Positions 23,965-31,134 of a stretch of DNA of 64,000 bases are shown piece after piece. Origin of the DNA: Prevotella sp. (lineage in GTDB: Bacteria; Bacteroidota; Bacteroidia; Bacteroidales; Bacteroidaceae); assembly GCA_017556145.1 (NCBI GenBank), contig JAFZCU010000114.1:1-64000 (forward strand), written 5' to 3'. The number at the start of each line of letters is the position of its first letter. The stretch's first letter is position 1. A program made the translations under genes and the position numbers. The notes beneath the pieces were generated by a model. It was not told where the DNA came from and searched no databases. It saw nothing but the letters and a program-made list of their open reading frames with translations.

Positions 23965-24507
23965 ATGGCAAGGAATAGGGCAGTCATAACTAAAGCGGTT
24001 GAGGACTACAAGAACCGTGTTATCATACCGATAATGGAGGCACGTTTGAAGTCATGGTGCAGCCAGATTCTTGACGCTTCTATATTGGCACGTCAACGGA
24101 ATCCGAAAGCGCATAACTTCACAGGAAACCTTCTTAACTCAATTGTCGTTTGTCTCTACAAGAACCGTGAGCCAGTAATGGCTTGGTTTGCATCGGACAG
24201 AGTGCCGGAAGCCATTGTGCCAAAGATGAAGAAAAGGCAGCGTAAGCGTGTTTTCTTCAGTCGCGATTACGATGGTCAGGAAAGCGCATATCTGCCAACG
24301 GTAGAAACAAACGGTGGTTGGGGTCGTGATGATGCTCAGAACTTCTTTGAAACCTATGTGCCGAAAGGTAACAACCTCTTTGACGTTGTGATTGCCTATC
24401 CTGTTGAATATGCTGATTGGGTAGAAGCGCAAAGGGCTACAACTGGCATCCTCAATGCCTATCAGTATGTGGAACGTACAGGTGTGAGATTTATGAGACT
24501 TAAATAG
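23965..24507 (+). CDS. HK97 gp10-like tail completion (neck) protein
   Basis: 180 residues. A basic helical N-terminus is followed by FTGNLLNSIVVCLYKNREPV and, near the end, FDVVIAYPVEYADWVE. That is the LxNSI ... Y...YAxxVE pattern of the HK97 gp10 family, which completes the tail and docks it to the head. It starts 5 bp after the head-closure-like gene, the standard phage order. Confidence is limited by family divergence. Confidence 0.65.
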   Translation: MARNRAVITKAVEDYKNRVIIPIMEARLKSWCSQILDASILARQRNPKAHNFTGNLLNSIVVCLYKNREPVMAWFASDRVPEAIVPKMKKRQRKRVFFSRDYDGQESAYLPTVETNGGWGRDDAQNFFETYVPKGNNLFDVVIAYPVEYADWVEAQRATTGILNAYQYVERTGVRFMRLK

Positions 24508-24515
24508 AAAAGGAC

Positions 24516-24740
24516 ATGAATAAAGAAGAAAAAACCTTATTGGCATCCCTCAAAAAGATTAGGGATAATCAGGATGGAACTGAGGACTGGATGGTAGAGA
24601 CACCATTTGAAGTTATCAACTATGGTTTCATCAAGACTCTCGAACGCAAGGTAAAAGGACTGGAGTTTGAATCTGTGAAAGTTGTCAATGGCAAACTCTC
24701 ACTCTATTTTATAAGAAAGGGTTGGACTTATGCTCATTAA
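24516..24740 (+). CDS. small unknown operon protein
   Basis: 74 residues, 8 bp after the neck gene; its last 11 bases overlap the next gene, so translation is probably coupled. Helical N-terminus (MNKEEKTLLASLKKIRDNQD) then short strands. In this position phages often carry a minor tail or connector protein, but no family is recognised. Confidence 0.65.
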   Translation: MNKEEKTLLASLKKIRDNQDGTEDWMVETPFEVINYGFIKTLERKVKGLEFESVKVVNGKLSLYFIRKGWTYAH

Positions 24741-25191
24741 GCGATTAAGAAATGCAAACAATGGTGATGGTAGTTTCAGTTTCCGTCTCAAGTACACACC
24801 CGGCTCTGACTTGAAAAAGCCATTGCAGAAGTGGTTGAGAATGGAACTGGAACACGGCTGTTACTGCCTACACTCTGAAGAAGAGTTTCGTGACTATATG
24901 CGCGAGAATATCTTTGGCTATCTGCCAGATTGGTTTGCCCGTGAAGTTACGGAATGGGCTTTTATGGTTGCATACAGAGAGGGCTATGTTTGCCGTAGTC
25001 AGCATGATCAGAACGCGCAAGTTCCGATGTTCTATATACCACGTAGTTTACTTGACCTCAAATGTGGGCCACATCTGAAAGTCAGTGACCAATACGCAAA
25101 AGACTTCGATATGATTCCTGGTGTATCGGCTGACTTCGAGGAACAAAAACCAATCACAAAACTTGAAGACAAAAAGAACATTGAATTATGA
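24730..25191 (+). CDS. unknown operon protein between neck and chaperone-like genes
   Basis: 153 residues, starting inside the previous gene and ending 4 bases into the next (ATGA). Several aromatic residues (DWFAREVTEWAFMVAYREGY) and a Cys-containing segment CYCLHSEEEF. The C-terminal third is charged and likely flexible. In tailed phages the tail tube gene often lies here, but the sequence does not look like one. Confidence 0.6.
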   Translation: MLIKRLRNANNGDGSFSFRLKYTPGSDLKKPLQKWLRMELEHGCYCLHSEEEFRDYMRENIFGYLPDWFAREVTEWAFMVAYREGYVCRSQHDQNAQVPMFYIPRSLLDLKCGPHLKVSDQYAKDFDMIPGVSADFEEQKPITKLEDKKNIEL

Positions 25192-25703
25192 TAGAAGAAA
25201 AAGAAGAGGTGCAAAAAGCACAGACAGAAGAAGTCGATGGTCTCACATATACCATCGTGAAGATACCACGTACCAATAAAGTATATAAGGTGCGGACTCT
25301 CACCAATAACCAACTCGAAGACATTGCCAGACTCCTTTTCAGGGATGGTGAGCAGAAGACAACAGAAGAAACAATTCTCAAAGATACTAAGATTTCGGCA
25401 AAGGCTGCAGCAATCTATCTCACTCCTGATTATTGGAAACGTAAGTTGACGTATTGGTTTCGATGGAGGTGGTTCTACTACATCCGGCAGTATGACAACG
25501 CTCAGTTGCAACCAGTCATTTCGGCTGGCTTTGGCTCAACACCGTATATCGACTTTCTTAAAACGATGTCATTGCTTGCTAATCAGAAAGACACGCAAAT
25601 GCGTATGACCGTTAAGGAAGCCGAAAAGATTTTGCAGGAATTGTCTTCAAAGGCCAACACCAAAGATGGTAATGATTCCAAGCAAAACGATAATTCGCAA
25701 TAG
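25188..25703 (+). CDS. possible tail assembly chaperone-like protein
   Basis: 171 residues, overlapping the previous gene by 4 bases. N-terminal short strands (VDGLTYTIVKIPRTNKVYKV), then helices around AAAIYLTPDYWKRKL and a polar tail ending in Asn/Gln/Ser-rich sequence. Tail chaperones have this size and a disordered C-terminus and precede the tape measure. Here the tape measure is 15 kb away on the other strand. Last gene before the operon terminator. A weak call. Confidence 0.4.
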   Translation: MIEEKEEVQKAQTEEVDGLTYTIVKIPRTNKVYKVRTLTNNQLEDIARLLFRDGEQKTTEETILKDTKISAKAAAIYLTPDYWKRKLTYWFRWRWFYYIRQYDNAQLQPVISAGFGSTPYIDFLKTMSLLANQKDTQMRMTVKEAEKILQELSSKANTKDGNDSKQNDNSQ

Positions 25704-25777
25704 AAAGTTTTTCATTCTTGTTAGTTTGTTATAACTTTGTTTTGAATCCGAATGGATTTAATCTCTGATGTTTGGGG

Positions 25778-25809
25778 ATCGCTTGTCTGTGAAGATAGGC
25801 GATTCTTTT
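25778..25809 (+). terminator. terminator of the rightward operon, with shared apical motif
   Basis: ATCGC (25778-25782) pairs with GCGAT (25799-25803), then TTCTTTTT. The loop at 25783-25798 is the same 16 bases as in the terminator at 19621-19657. Confidence 0.85.
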
Positions 25810-25878
25810 TGTTACATTATGAATCGTAAACAATCATAAATCATTTTGAAGAATGATTGTCAATCCAAATATTATTTG

Positions 25879-26021
25879 TACTTTTGCACCTGTTAGGCAG
25901 CGAAAGCGTAAGTCCAGTAATGTAAAGTGCAGTGTTGACCTCTCTAACGAGGTGTGGCATCTGAAACCCGCTGATGTCTAATGGCAATAATGGGATTTGT
26001 TCAACACTTAAAACTTAAATT
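25879..26021 (+). promoter_or_regulatory. promoter and structured leader of a 44-residue gene
   Basis: TACTTTTG (25879-25886) followed by CA starts a leader of about 130 bases. AGTGTTGA (25931-25938) can pair with TCAACACT (26001-26008), enclosing CCTC/GAGG. Further 5' is a GC-GAAA-GC hairpin. A leader this long and foldable for so small a gene suggests RNA-level control, or that the RNA itself is the product. Confidence 0.5.
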
Positions 26022-26156
26022 ATGAGTAAAGCAGAAATAACTCAAAGGATTGAGGAATTGACGAGAGAAAGAAACTCACTTCCACGGCACGGCTTTGAAC
26101 GTGCAAGAATCATGGATAAAATCTCGTCACTTCAAACTGCACTATCATGGGCGTAA
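26022..26156 (+). CDS. 44-residue helical protein, unknown
   Basis: ATG at 26022, stop at 26154-26156. Begins MSKAEITQRIEELTRERNSL and ends LQTALSWA, a two-helix, coiled-coil-like peptide. The leader ends AAACTTAAATT before the start, similar to leaders of other genes here, and a perfect terminator follows 14 bases after the stop. Confidence 0.65.
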   Translation: MSKAEITQRIEELTRERNSLPRHGFERARIMDKISSLQTALSWA

Positions 26157-26170
26157 TCATGGTATCTTTT

Positions 26171-26200
26171 AAAGGGGAATCGGTTAGCCGATTCCCCTTT
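26171..26200. terminator. bidirectional terminator
   Basis: GGGGAATCGG (26174-26183) pairs perfectly with CCGATTCCCC (26188-26197); AAA precedes and TTTT follows, so it can act on both strands. It separates the 26022 gene from the leftward operon. Confidence 0.9.
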
Positions 26201-26769
26201 TACACATATTCAAACATTAGTCCTTTGACTGGTCTGTTTCGTCGCATATTGTAGTAGAAAGAATTGGGAGGAATCTGTGGGTAGGTTTCAAACAGTTGGG
26301 TAACGGAATCGAATAACTCTCCAGTGGTAGTACACAGAATCTTCTTTCGATAATTCGGCAACTCCTTACCTTTTCTGCTATTCACAAGAATCTCACTATC
26401 TTCAACTTCGCAAAGCACGAAGTGGAAGCCTCTTGTAGGATTTTTATTCTTGATGCAGTTCGTAATAGTCATGTAGGGAATACCAGTCTTGTCAGAGCAA
26501 TCTCTTACTGACTGGAAAATCTGGTCAGTCTCTACACACTTAACAAACTTGTTCCAAGTCTTTTTAGCCTTTGTCTCAGGATTTGTTAGTAGATTGGTGT
26601 TGACAGATTCTTCCTCGTTGATCTCTGCAAGCAGGAAAGTTTCTATCTCACAACCTCTTGAACGGGCAACAGCAGCCATTGTCTTAACTTCATCTTCGCT
26701 GAAGCAATAGATAAGTTCTGTTACTTTCCCGTTCTTGTAGAAACTCGCAAGGAATGTCTTTTCTGTCAT
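26200..26769 (-). CDS. protein with two NUMOD1-like DNA-binding repeats
   Basis: 189 residues. Residues 70-120 (VKCVETDQIFQSVRDCSDKT, then GFHFVL) and 135-189 (ILCTTTGELFDSVTQLFETY, then GLMFEYV) repeat the NUMOD1 pattern: strand, turn with xTGxxFxS, helix, helix and a closing G-x-x-F. NUMOD1 modules normally sit C-terminal to HNH or GIY-YIG homing nucleases and contact DNA. No nuclease motif is present here. The N-terminal 65 residues contain a separate small domain. A stand-alone sequence-specific DNA-binding protein is the simplest reading. Confidence 0.65.
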   Translation of the reverse strand: MTEKTFLASFYKNGKVTELIYCFSEDEVKTMAAVARSRGCEIETFLLAEINEEESVNTNLLTNPETKAKKTWNKFVKCVETDQIFQSVRDCSDKTGIPYMTITNCIKNKNPTRGFHFVLCEVEDSEILVNSRKGKELPNYRKKILCTTTGELFDSVTQLFETYPQIPPNSFYYNMRRNRPVKGLMFEYV

Positions 26770-26777
26770 AAGGCAAT

Positions 26778-27467
26778 CTATTCTTCAACACCGTATTTAG
26801 CCCTTAGTTGGCGCATTTCACGCTCAAAAGCCTCATTTTTTAACTTCATATCCTTATCGTAGTTACTGCCATGAAGAGCCTCGTATGCTTCTTTAGCATC
26901 TGGGTACGCTTTTTCAACAGCCTTACTAATCAAAGAAGCCATTTCGTCAGGTCTTACTCTCTCACCTACATCTTCATGCAGAACCTCGTTGAAATTTGCG
27001 AACAAAGGACATTGACTGCATTTGATGGGAAAGTAGAAGTTGATGGCATCGGTCTCTTCCTGTTCTGGCTCTACGGTATTTCTCTGCCTTATCTCGTCGT
27101 ATCTGAGGAAAAGGTCAGCACGCTCTTTTGAACCCTTTGGAGCGGCTTTTGCAGAGCGTAGTATTTCCTTTGCCACCTCGTCACCATCAATAAGTTCAAC
27201 CTCTTCCAGTTCAACAGGGATGGCACTTTCTTTCACTCTGCTTATTCTGTCAGCAAGGAGTTTCTTGAATTTGGCAGAACCAAACTTCTTGTCTATGATT
27301 ACCCTTTGTTGTTTCTCAGGGAGGTTTAACTTCAACTCTTCAGGGAATAACAGCATATAAGCATCAATATCCTTATAGCCGAGTGCAATCAAATCAGCGC
27401 AAGCAAGTAACGCTGCATCTACATTGAGTTTCTTCAACTCTCTTCTAAATTCAATTGAGTGTTCCAT
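26778..27467 (-). CDS. unknown, possibly small-terminase-like protein
   Basis: 229 residues, helical and charged. The N-terminal half (VDAALLACADLIALGYKDID, YMLLFPEELK, then FGSAKFKKLLADR) reads like the HTH portion of phage small terminase subunits. A central acidic linker is followed by KCSQCPLFANF and a helical C-terminus. No large terminase gene is present, so a packaging role would need a helper. It starts 2 bp downstream of the Cys-rich gene. The function is a guess. Confidence 0.45.
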   Translation of the reverse strand: MEHSIEFRRELKKLNVDAALLACADLIALGYKDIDAYMLLFPEELKLNLPEKQQRVIIDKKFGSAKFKKLLADRISRVKESAIPVELEEVELIDGDEVAKEILRSAKAAPKGSKERADLFLRYDEIRQRNTVEPEQEETDAINFYFPIKCSQCPLFANFNEVLHEDVGERVRPDEMASLISKAVEKAYPDAKEAYEALHGSNYDKDMKLKNEAFEREMRQLRAKYGVEE

Positions 27468-27469
27468 AT

Positions 27470-27628
27470 CTATATAAAATTTTCTGTTATCTGATCTTCA
27501 CAACTTGAATTGCCTGTTACCTTTTTATGACCGTGACATGATTTCTCATTCATACAGAATCCTTCCCATATCTCCGTTTTCGCATAGAAGACTTTGCAAG
27601 CCATGTAAGGGCAATCCAGACACTTCAT
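27470..27628 (-). CDS. 52-residue Cys-rich protein
   Basis: ATG at 27626-27628, stop at 27470-27472. Begins MKCLDCPYMACKVFYAKTEI and has six Cys (3, 6, 11, 25, 31, 43) plus CHGHK. The CxxC...C...C arrangement suggests a small zinc-binding or iron-sulfur-type module. The tight fit (3 bp before the 27632 gene end, 2 bp before the 27467 start) supports it as a real gene in the leftward operon. Confidence 0.65.
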   Translation of the reverse strand: MKCLDCPYMACKVFYAKTEIWEGFCMNEKSCHGHKKVTGNSSCEDQITENFI

Positions 27629-27631
27629 CAG

Positions 27632-27925
27632 TTATTTGTTACCTTTTATTCTGTCTATGTCGGCTTGTTTGTAGAAGGGTTTGCGCCCAATCTTTACAGG
27701 TATGAGATAACCGCTCTTTGACCATCGCCACAGAGTGTTTCTCTTCACATTGAGAATCTTTGCCGTATCATCAGCACCAACTAATTCATTGTCATGCTCA
27801 TTGTCGGCAACAGCTTGCTTCTCTGCCTCTCGCTCGTCGATAATGTGATTGAAAAGTTCTTTGAGGTCATTCAGGCTAACGACCATCAAGACATTCTCTT
27901 TTGATTGTAATATATCCGTAATCAT
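27632..27925 (-). CDS. excisionase/HTH_17-type DNA-binding protein
   Basis: 97 residues from the ATG at 27925; an upstream in-frame Met would add 18 residues over the likely promoter. A helical N-terminal half (LNDLKELFNHIIDEREAEKQ) is followed by a winged helix, VGADDTAKILNVKRNTLWRW, ending GRKPFYKQADIDRIKGNK. This is the DNA-binding HTH of Bacteroidota mobile-element excisionases. With the integrase upstream on the same strand, it is the best excisionase candidate for this element. Confidence 0.85.
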   Translation of the reverse strand: MITDILQSKENVLMVVSLNDLKELFNHIIDEREAEKQAVADNEHDNELVGADDTAKILNVKRNTLWRWSKSGYLIPVKIGRKPFYKQADIDRIKGNK

Positions 27926-28045
27926 ATTGGATTGGTTTTGATTTTTCCGCGAAATTAGAGATAAATCAAACCCAATCAAAAGAAAAGAGGTGTATGCAAG
28001 TTTTCATACACTCACATACACCCCTATACAAGTTTTAGCCCTTTT
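27926..28045 (-). terminator. hairpin between the 28046 gene and the excisionase gene
   Basis: On the minus strand GTGTATG pairs with CATACAC around an 8-base loop, followed by CTCTTTTCTTTT. It probably ends or attenuates transcription coming from the integrase. Confidence 0.6.
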
Positions 28046-28873
28046 TCAACTGAAAAAGACTATCTTATTAGCCCGGTCAAGGGCATTCAGGTTTTTATCG
28101 TTCATGTAGTTGTGAATGGCAGTCCATGACCCGATTCTTTCAAACTCAGACTCATATTCTTTCTGTGTCGGCAACCTCGTAATATAGTTCTCTTGTAAGG
28201 CACGTAGAATGACACAACCAACATCTGCACCGCTTCGACCGTCAATAAGCACATGAAGACGTTTCAGGAGCCTTTCCTTATCATCGTATTGGATAATATC
28301 AGAGAAAGTTTGCGATTTTTTATTCTTTGCAACTGTGATAGTTTCTATTTCTGATTCTTCAGAATCGCTTTCATCAAATACAAGGTCGTATGTCTCTGCC
28401 AACGACTGCACTTCACGTATGAGATAGTCGAACTTGTCACGCAGGCAAACAGCAATCAACCAGACAAACATTTTGATATCCTTACAACTCGTCATGTACT
28501 GTTCCCATCCTCCTATTTTCATCCAGTCTTTCGGGGCTTTAACATTCCAGTCCGATGCACCGAATAGAAGAGGCAAACAATTACACCTTTTGGCAATCTT
28601 TCCAAAAAACACTTTGAAGATAAGTTTGTTATTGTCGTAGTCACCAGTCAAATGACTCTCTATTTCATTCACAACACTATCTGTGTTGAGGCTCATGCAA
28701 AGGTCGTATGCAAACTTAACATCGTTCTTATCCAGTTGTTTCGGTCTTTTACGATCCAATGGAGTTTCTTCACCCTTATTGTTGACGATACAGAGATTGC
28801 CACAATACTTTATTGCAAGCATCGTCAACTCAAAAGATGAATCTATCAGCCGTTGTGTATTATCCCATTTCAT
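28046..28873 (-). CDS. unknown protein downstream of the integrase
   Basis: 275 residues. Helical, with an acidic low-complexity stretch around 170-185 (DESDSEESEIETI). Begins MKWDNTQRLIDSSFELTMLA. Features such as FFGKIAKRCNCLPLLFG and LIDGRSGADVGCVILRALQ do not match a family I know. It starts 14 bp after the integrase stop, so it is co-transcribed with it. Proteins in this slot often modulate integration or serve DNA processing; nothing here proves that. Confidence 0.6.
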   Translation of the reverse strand: MKWDNTQRLIDSSFELTMLAIKYCGNLCIVNNKGEETPLDRKRPKQLDKNDVKFAYDLCMSLNTDSVVNEIESHLTGDYDNNKLIFKVFFGKIAKRCNCLPLLFGASDWNVKAPKDWMKIGGWEQYMTSCKDIKMFVWLIAVCLRDKFDYLIREVQSLAETYDLVFDESDSEESEIETITVAKNKKSQTFSDIIQYDDKERLLKRLHVLIDGRSGADVGCVILRALQENYITRLPTQKEYESEFERIGSWTAIHNYMNDKNLNALDRANKIVFFS

Positions 28874-28887
28874 ACTAAGCCCTCCTA

Positions 28888-30408
28888 TTACAAAAGATTG
28901 ATTACATTGAATAGCGTTTCGTCCTCAATATTACGATAACGCTTGAAAGCCTTTGAGCCTTCGACGTGACCGCTCATTTTACCGATAATGTTTGGGTCTG
29001 AAACTTTGAAGTAGGCATTGCCGACAAAAGTACGACGTGCCAAGTGAGAGGATGCAATTTCGTTCAAAGGCTTAAACTCCGGCTCGCCTGTCTTTGGATT
29101 CCTTATCTCGACCTTGCGCGTTATCCCTGCCATACCGAATATGACTTTGATAGCATCGTTGTAACGCTGGCCAGTGATGCAAGGGAACAAACGGCCTTGG
29201 GTATCAACTCCACGATATTTCTCAATCAGTTCCAGTGCTTTCGGATGCAATGGTACGCGGGCTTGGAATGGTGTACTACCCTCGTCTTTGGTCTTATGAG
29301 GTGTATAAACAAGAATGCCGCCATGAATGTTGTCGTAGTTGAGTTTCAGCAAGTCACCGACACGGCATCCTATCAGACATTGGAACACAAAAATGTCACG
29401 TTGTTCAAGTAATGTCTTTATCGGCATCCTCGCAGGTTTCTTCTCTTCTTTGCTCATGGTTTCCCATTTGGCTTCGAGGTCGGCATCAGCAATGATATTT
29501 CTCTCGTCAATGGTTATGTAATACGGAGTGCCTACCTTTTCCACTCCAACCTTAACACCCTCAAATGGTCGGTTGGTTGTGTAACCTCTTTCATAGAAAT
29601 AGGTAAAGAGCGACTTCAAGCGTGTCCGCATCTTGATAACAGTGTTCTCACCTCTGACTTCAATTTTGCTTCGACCAGGCTTAACGCTATTGGGGTAGGC
29701 TTTCAGTAGTTTGGCAAAGAGTTTCTTATGGTCTTCTGCCAATGTGCTTTCGTTACGCAGGTAGTCGGAAAAGTCTTCTATGTCTTCTCTGGTAACGTGG
29801 TTGATGTCGAAAGAGAAATACTTTCGGTTGCTGTCTGTAGCCCTAACAAATCCCTCATAACGGGAAATGGCACGTAGTAGAACGTGATAGACTCTGGCAT
29901 GAGATTCTGCCAAACCTTTCTTCACGATGTACTCTTCAGCCATTTCGTAGAATGTCCGTTCTGTCTTGTTGCATACTTCTGGGTGGTTGAAGTTATCAAT
30001 GATATTCTTCAGCCAGTCACCGCAAATCTCTGTCTTAGGTGCTTTCTCGTAAAACTCGATGATAACCTTCATCAAGTTCTCAATTCGCGTCGCCTGTTGC
30101 TTATGCCATTTGACTTCTGGTGTTTCCACTCTGTGATTACTCACACAAATCACACCTCTATCAAGCAGAAAATAACCTTTGCTTTCCGCTTTCTTCTTGG
30201 TGATGGTGATCAACTTCGGTGGAACACTAATGTTGAAGTCTTCGGTCTTCTTGCGGTCAATGTACCACTCGAAGAAGTCAGAGGAAATAAACACATCAGT
30301 CTTTGCATAGAGGTTGAAATGCTTACCTTCATGGAATCTGATAAGAACCTCCTGCCTACCAGTTTCTTTTTGGACTTTGGTAGAAAGTCTCAACTCGATT
30401 TTTGCCAT
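28888..30408 (-). CDS. int: tyrosine integrase of the element
   Basis: 506 residues from the ATG at 30408, with a purine-rich leader upstream. The N-terminal 110 residues resemble an arm-binding region. A SAM-like core-binding domain follows at about 160-290, then the catalytic domain with Arg in CLIGCRVGDLL, Lys in PHKTKDEG, HLARRTF, GHVEG and the nucleophile Tyr in KRYRNI. All catalytic residues are present. It lies 213 bp from attR and reads inward, the standard place for the enzyme that recombines the 13 bp tRNA-Gln core. Confidence 0.92.
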   Translation of the reverse strand: MAKIELRLSTKVQKETGRQEVLIRFHEGKHFNLYAKTDVFISSDFFEWYIDRKKTEDFNISVPPKLITITKKKAESKGYFLLDRGVICVSNHRVETPEVKWHKQQATRIENLMKVIIEFYEKAPKTEICGDWLKNIIDNFNHPEVCNKTERTFYEMAEEYIVKKGLAESHARVYHVLLRAISRYEGFVRATDSNRKYFSFDINHVTREDIEDFSDYLRNESTLAEDHKKLFAKLLKAYPNSVKPGRSKIEVRGENTVIKMRTRLKSLFTYFYERGYTTNRPFEGVKVGVEKVGTPYYITIDERNIIADADLEAKWETMSKEEKKPARMPIKTLLEQRDIFVFQCLIGCRVGDLLKLNYDNIHGGILVYTPHKTKDEGSTPFQARVPLHPKALELIEKYRGVDTQGRLFPCITGQRYNDAIKVIFGMAGITRKVEIRNPKTGEPEFKPLNEIASSHLARRTFVGNAYFKVSDPNIIGKMSGHVEGSKAFKRYRNIEDETLFNVINLL

Positions 30409-30435
30409 AATGTTTACTTTTATAAGAACGTGCTG

Positions 30436-30492
30436 CAAAGGTACAAAAAACGACGCGAAAAACCTCCAAAAATTCGCGTCTTTTTCGCGTCG
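30436..30492. promoter_or_regulatory. integrase promoter overlapping arm-type sites, right end
   Basis: The minus-strand -7 element TACCTTTG (30436-30443) is flanked by TTTTTCGCGTCG in both orientations (minus 30451-30462, plus 30481-30492) and a partial TTCGCGTC (30473-30480). Integrase bound to these sites would cover its own -33 region, implying autoregulation. Confidence 0.6.
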
Positions 30493-30620
30493 AACATCAA
30501 ATTTAACGAGTTTTAATCAAATCTAATGCAATAATACGACATTGTGAAACGTTAATAAATAAAGGTGGTTTGGCTCTTTCGGGTGGAACTCGTTCTTTTT
30601 CAAAATCACAATGGATTAGG

Positions 30621-30633
30621 CGAGTACCCCAAC
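30621..30633 (+). repeat. attR core repeat
   Basis: Exact second copy of the 13 bp tRNA-Gln 3' end. It is followed by the orphan native terminator of the tRNA. Confidence 0.85.
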
Positions 30634-30641
30634 TGAAAGAG

Positions 30642-30680
30642 AAAAGAAAGAGGTTTCCAAGGAGGAAACCTCTTTCTTTT
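30642..30680 (+). terminator. original tRNA-Gln terminator, displaced by the element
   Basis: AAAAGAAAGAGGTTTCC (30642-30658) pairs perfectly with its complement at 30664-30680, with a T-rich 3' arm. There is no gene immediately upstream in host DNA once the element is present; it belongs to tRNA-Gln. Confidence 0.85.
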
Positions 30681-30732
30681 GCCCAAAATCAAAAATAATT
30701 CTAATTTATTTTGCATTTCGCCCAATTTGCAG

Positions 30733-30740
30733 TATCTTTG
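30733..30740 (+). promoter_or_regulatory. promoter of rsfS-ftsH-cdsA
   Basis: TATCTTTG followed by CATC, with TTTGCATTTCG about 20 bases upstream. The leader before the ATG at 30766 is about 20 bases. Confidence 0.7.
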
Positions 30741-30765
30741 CATCTAAATACATATTATATAATTA

Positions 30766-31125
30766 ATGGAACAAACAAAACAGCTCGTTAAAACCATTAC
30801 AGAAGGAATTCAAGAGAAAAAAGGCTCTGACATTGTCGTGGCCGACTTGACTAAAATTGAAGGCACCATCTGCAAATATTTCATCATCTGTCAGGGCAAT
30901 TCTCCTACTCAGGTAGAAGCGATTGCCGAGTCTGTGGGCGATTTCGCCCGTGAACGACTCAAGGAAAAGCCCACTCATGTCGTAGGACTGGAAAATGCCC
31001 AATGGGTAGCCATGGACTATACCGATGTACTGGTCCACATCTTCCTGCCCGATGTACGGGAGTATTACGACCTCGAACATTTGTGGGACGATGCCAAACT
31101 GACTTATATTCCGAACCTCGATTAA
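30766..31125 (+). CDS. rsfS: ribosomal silencing factor RsfS
   Basis: 119 residues, the normal size for the family. The core GSDIVVADLTKIEGTICKYF, ICQGNSPTQVEAIA, GLENAQWVAMDYTDVLVHIF and the terminal YYDLEHLWDDA are RsfS (DUF143/YbeB) landmarks. The protein binds L14 on the 50S subunit and blocks subunit joining when nutrients are scarce. The ftsH gene starts 9 bp downstream and is in the same operon. Confidence 0.95.
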   Translation: MEQTKQLVKTITEGIQEKKGSDIVVADLTKIEGTICKYFIICQGNSPTQVEAIAESVGDFARERLKEKPTHVVGLENAQWVAMDYTDVLVHIFLPDVREYYDLEHLWDDAKLTYIPNLD

Positions 31126-31134
31126 CAGATTATC

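Larger units (their letters stand above)
2876..30633. mobile_element. 27.8 kb integrated phage-related element in tRNA-Gln
   Basis: Four points delimit it: a 13 bp direct repeat at the tRNA 3' end and at 30621-30633; a full-length tyrosine integrase reading inward from the right end; shared TTTTTCGCGTCG sites just inside both ends; and an orphan tRNA-type terminator just beyond the right repeat. It holds about 27 genes, among them a tape measure protein, neck proteins, a repressor, excisionase-like HTH proteins and many unknowns. No capsid, portal, large terminase, tail tube, lysis, relaxase or conjugation gene was recognised. It may be a phage satellite, a phage-plasmid hybrid, or a prophage that has lost its head module. 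Confidence 0.9.

Noticed and set aside
30600..30633. A second tRNA at the right end of the element
   Set aside because: Only the 13 bp 3' end matches; no D arm or anticodon arm is present upstream.
2876..30633. Integrative conjugative element
   Set aside because: No relaxase, coupling protein or tra genes recognised; phage tail and neck genes are present instead.
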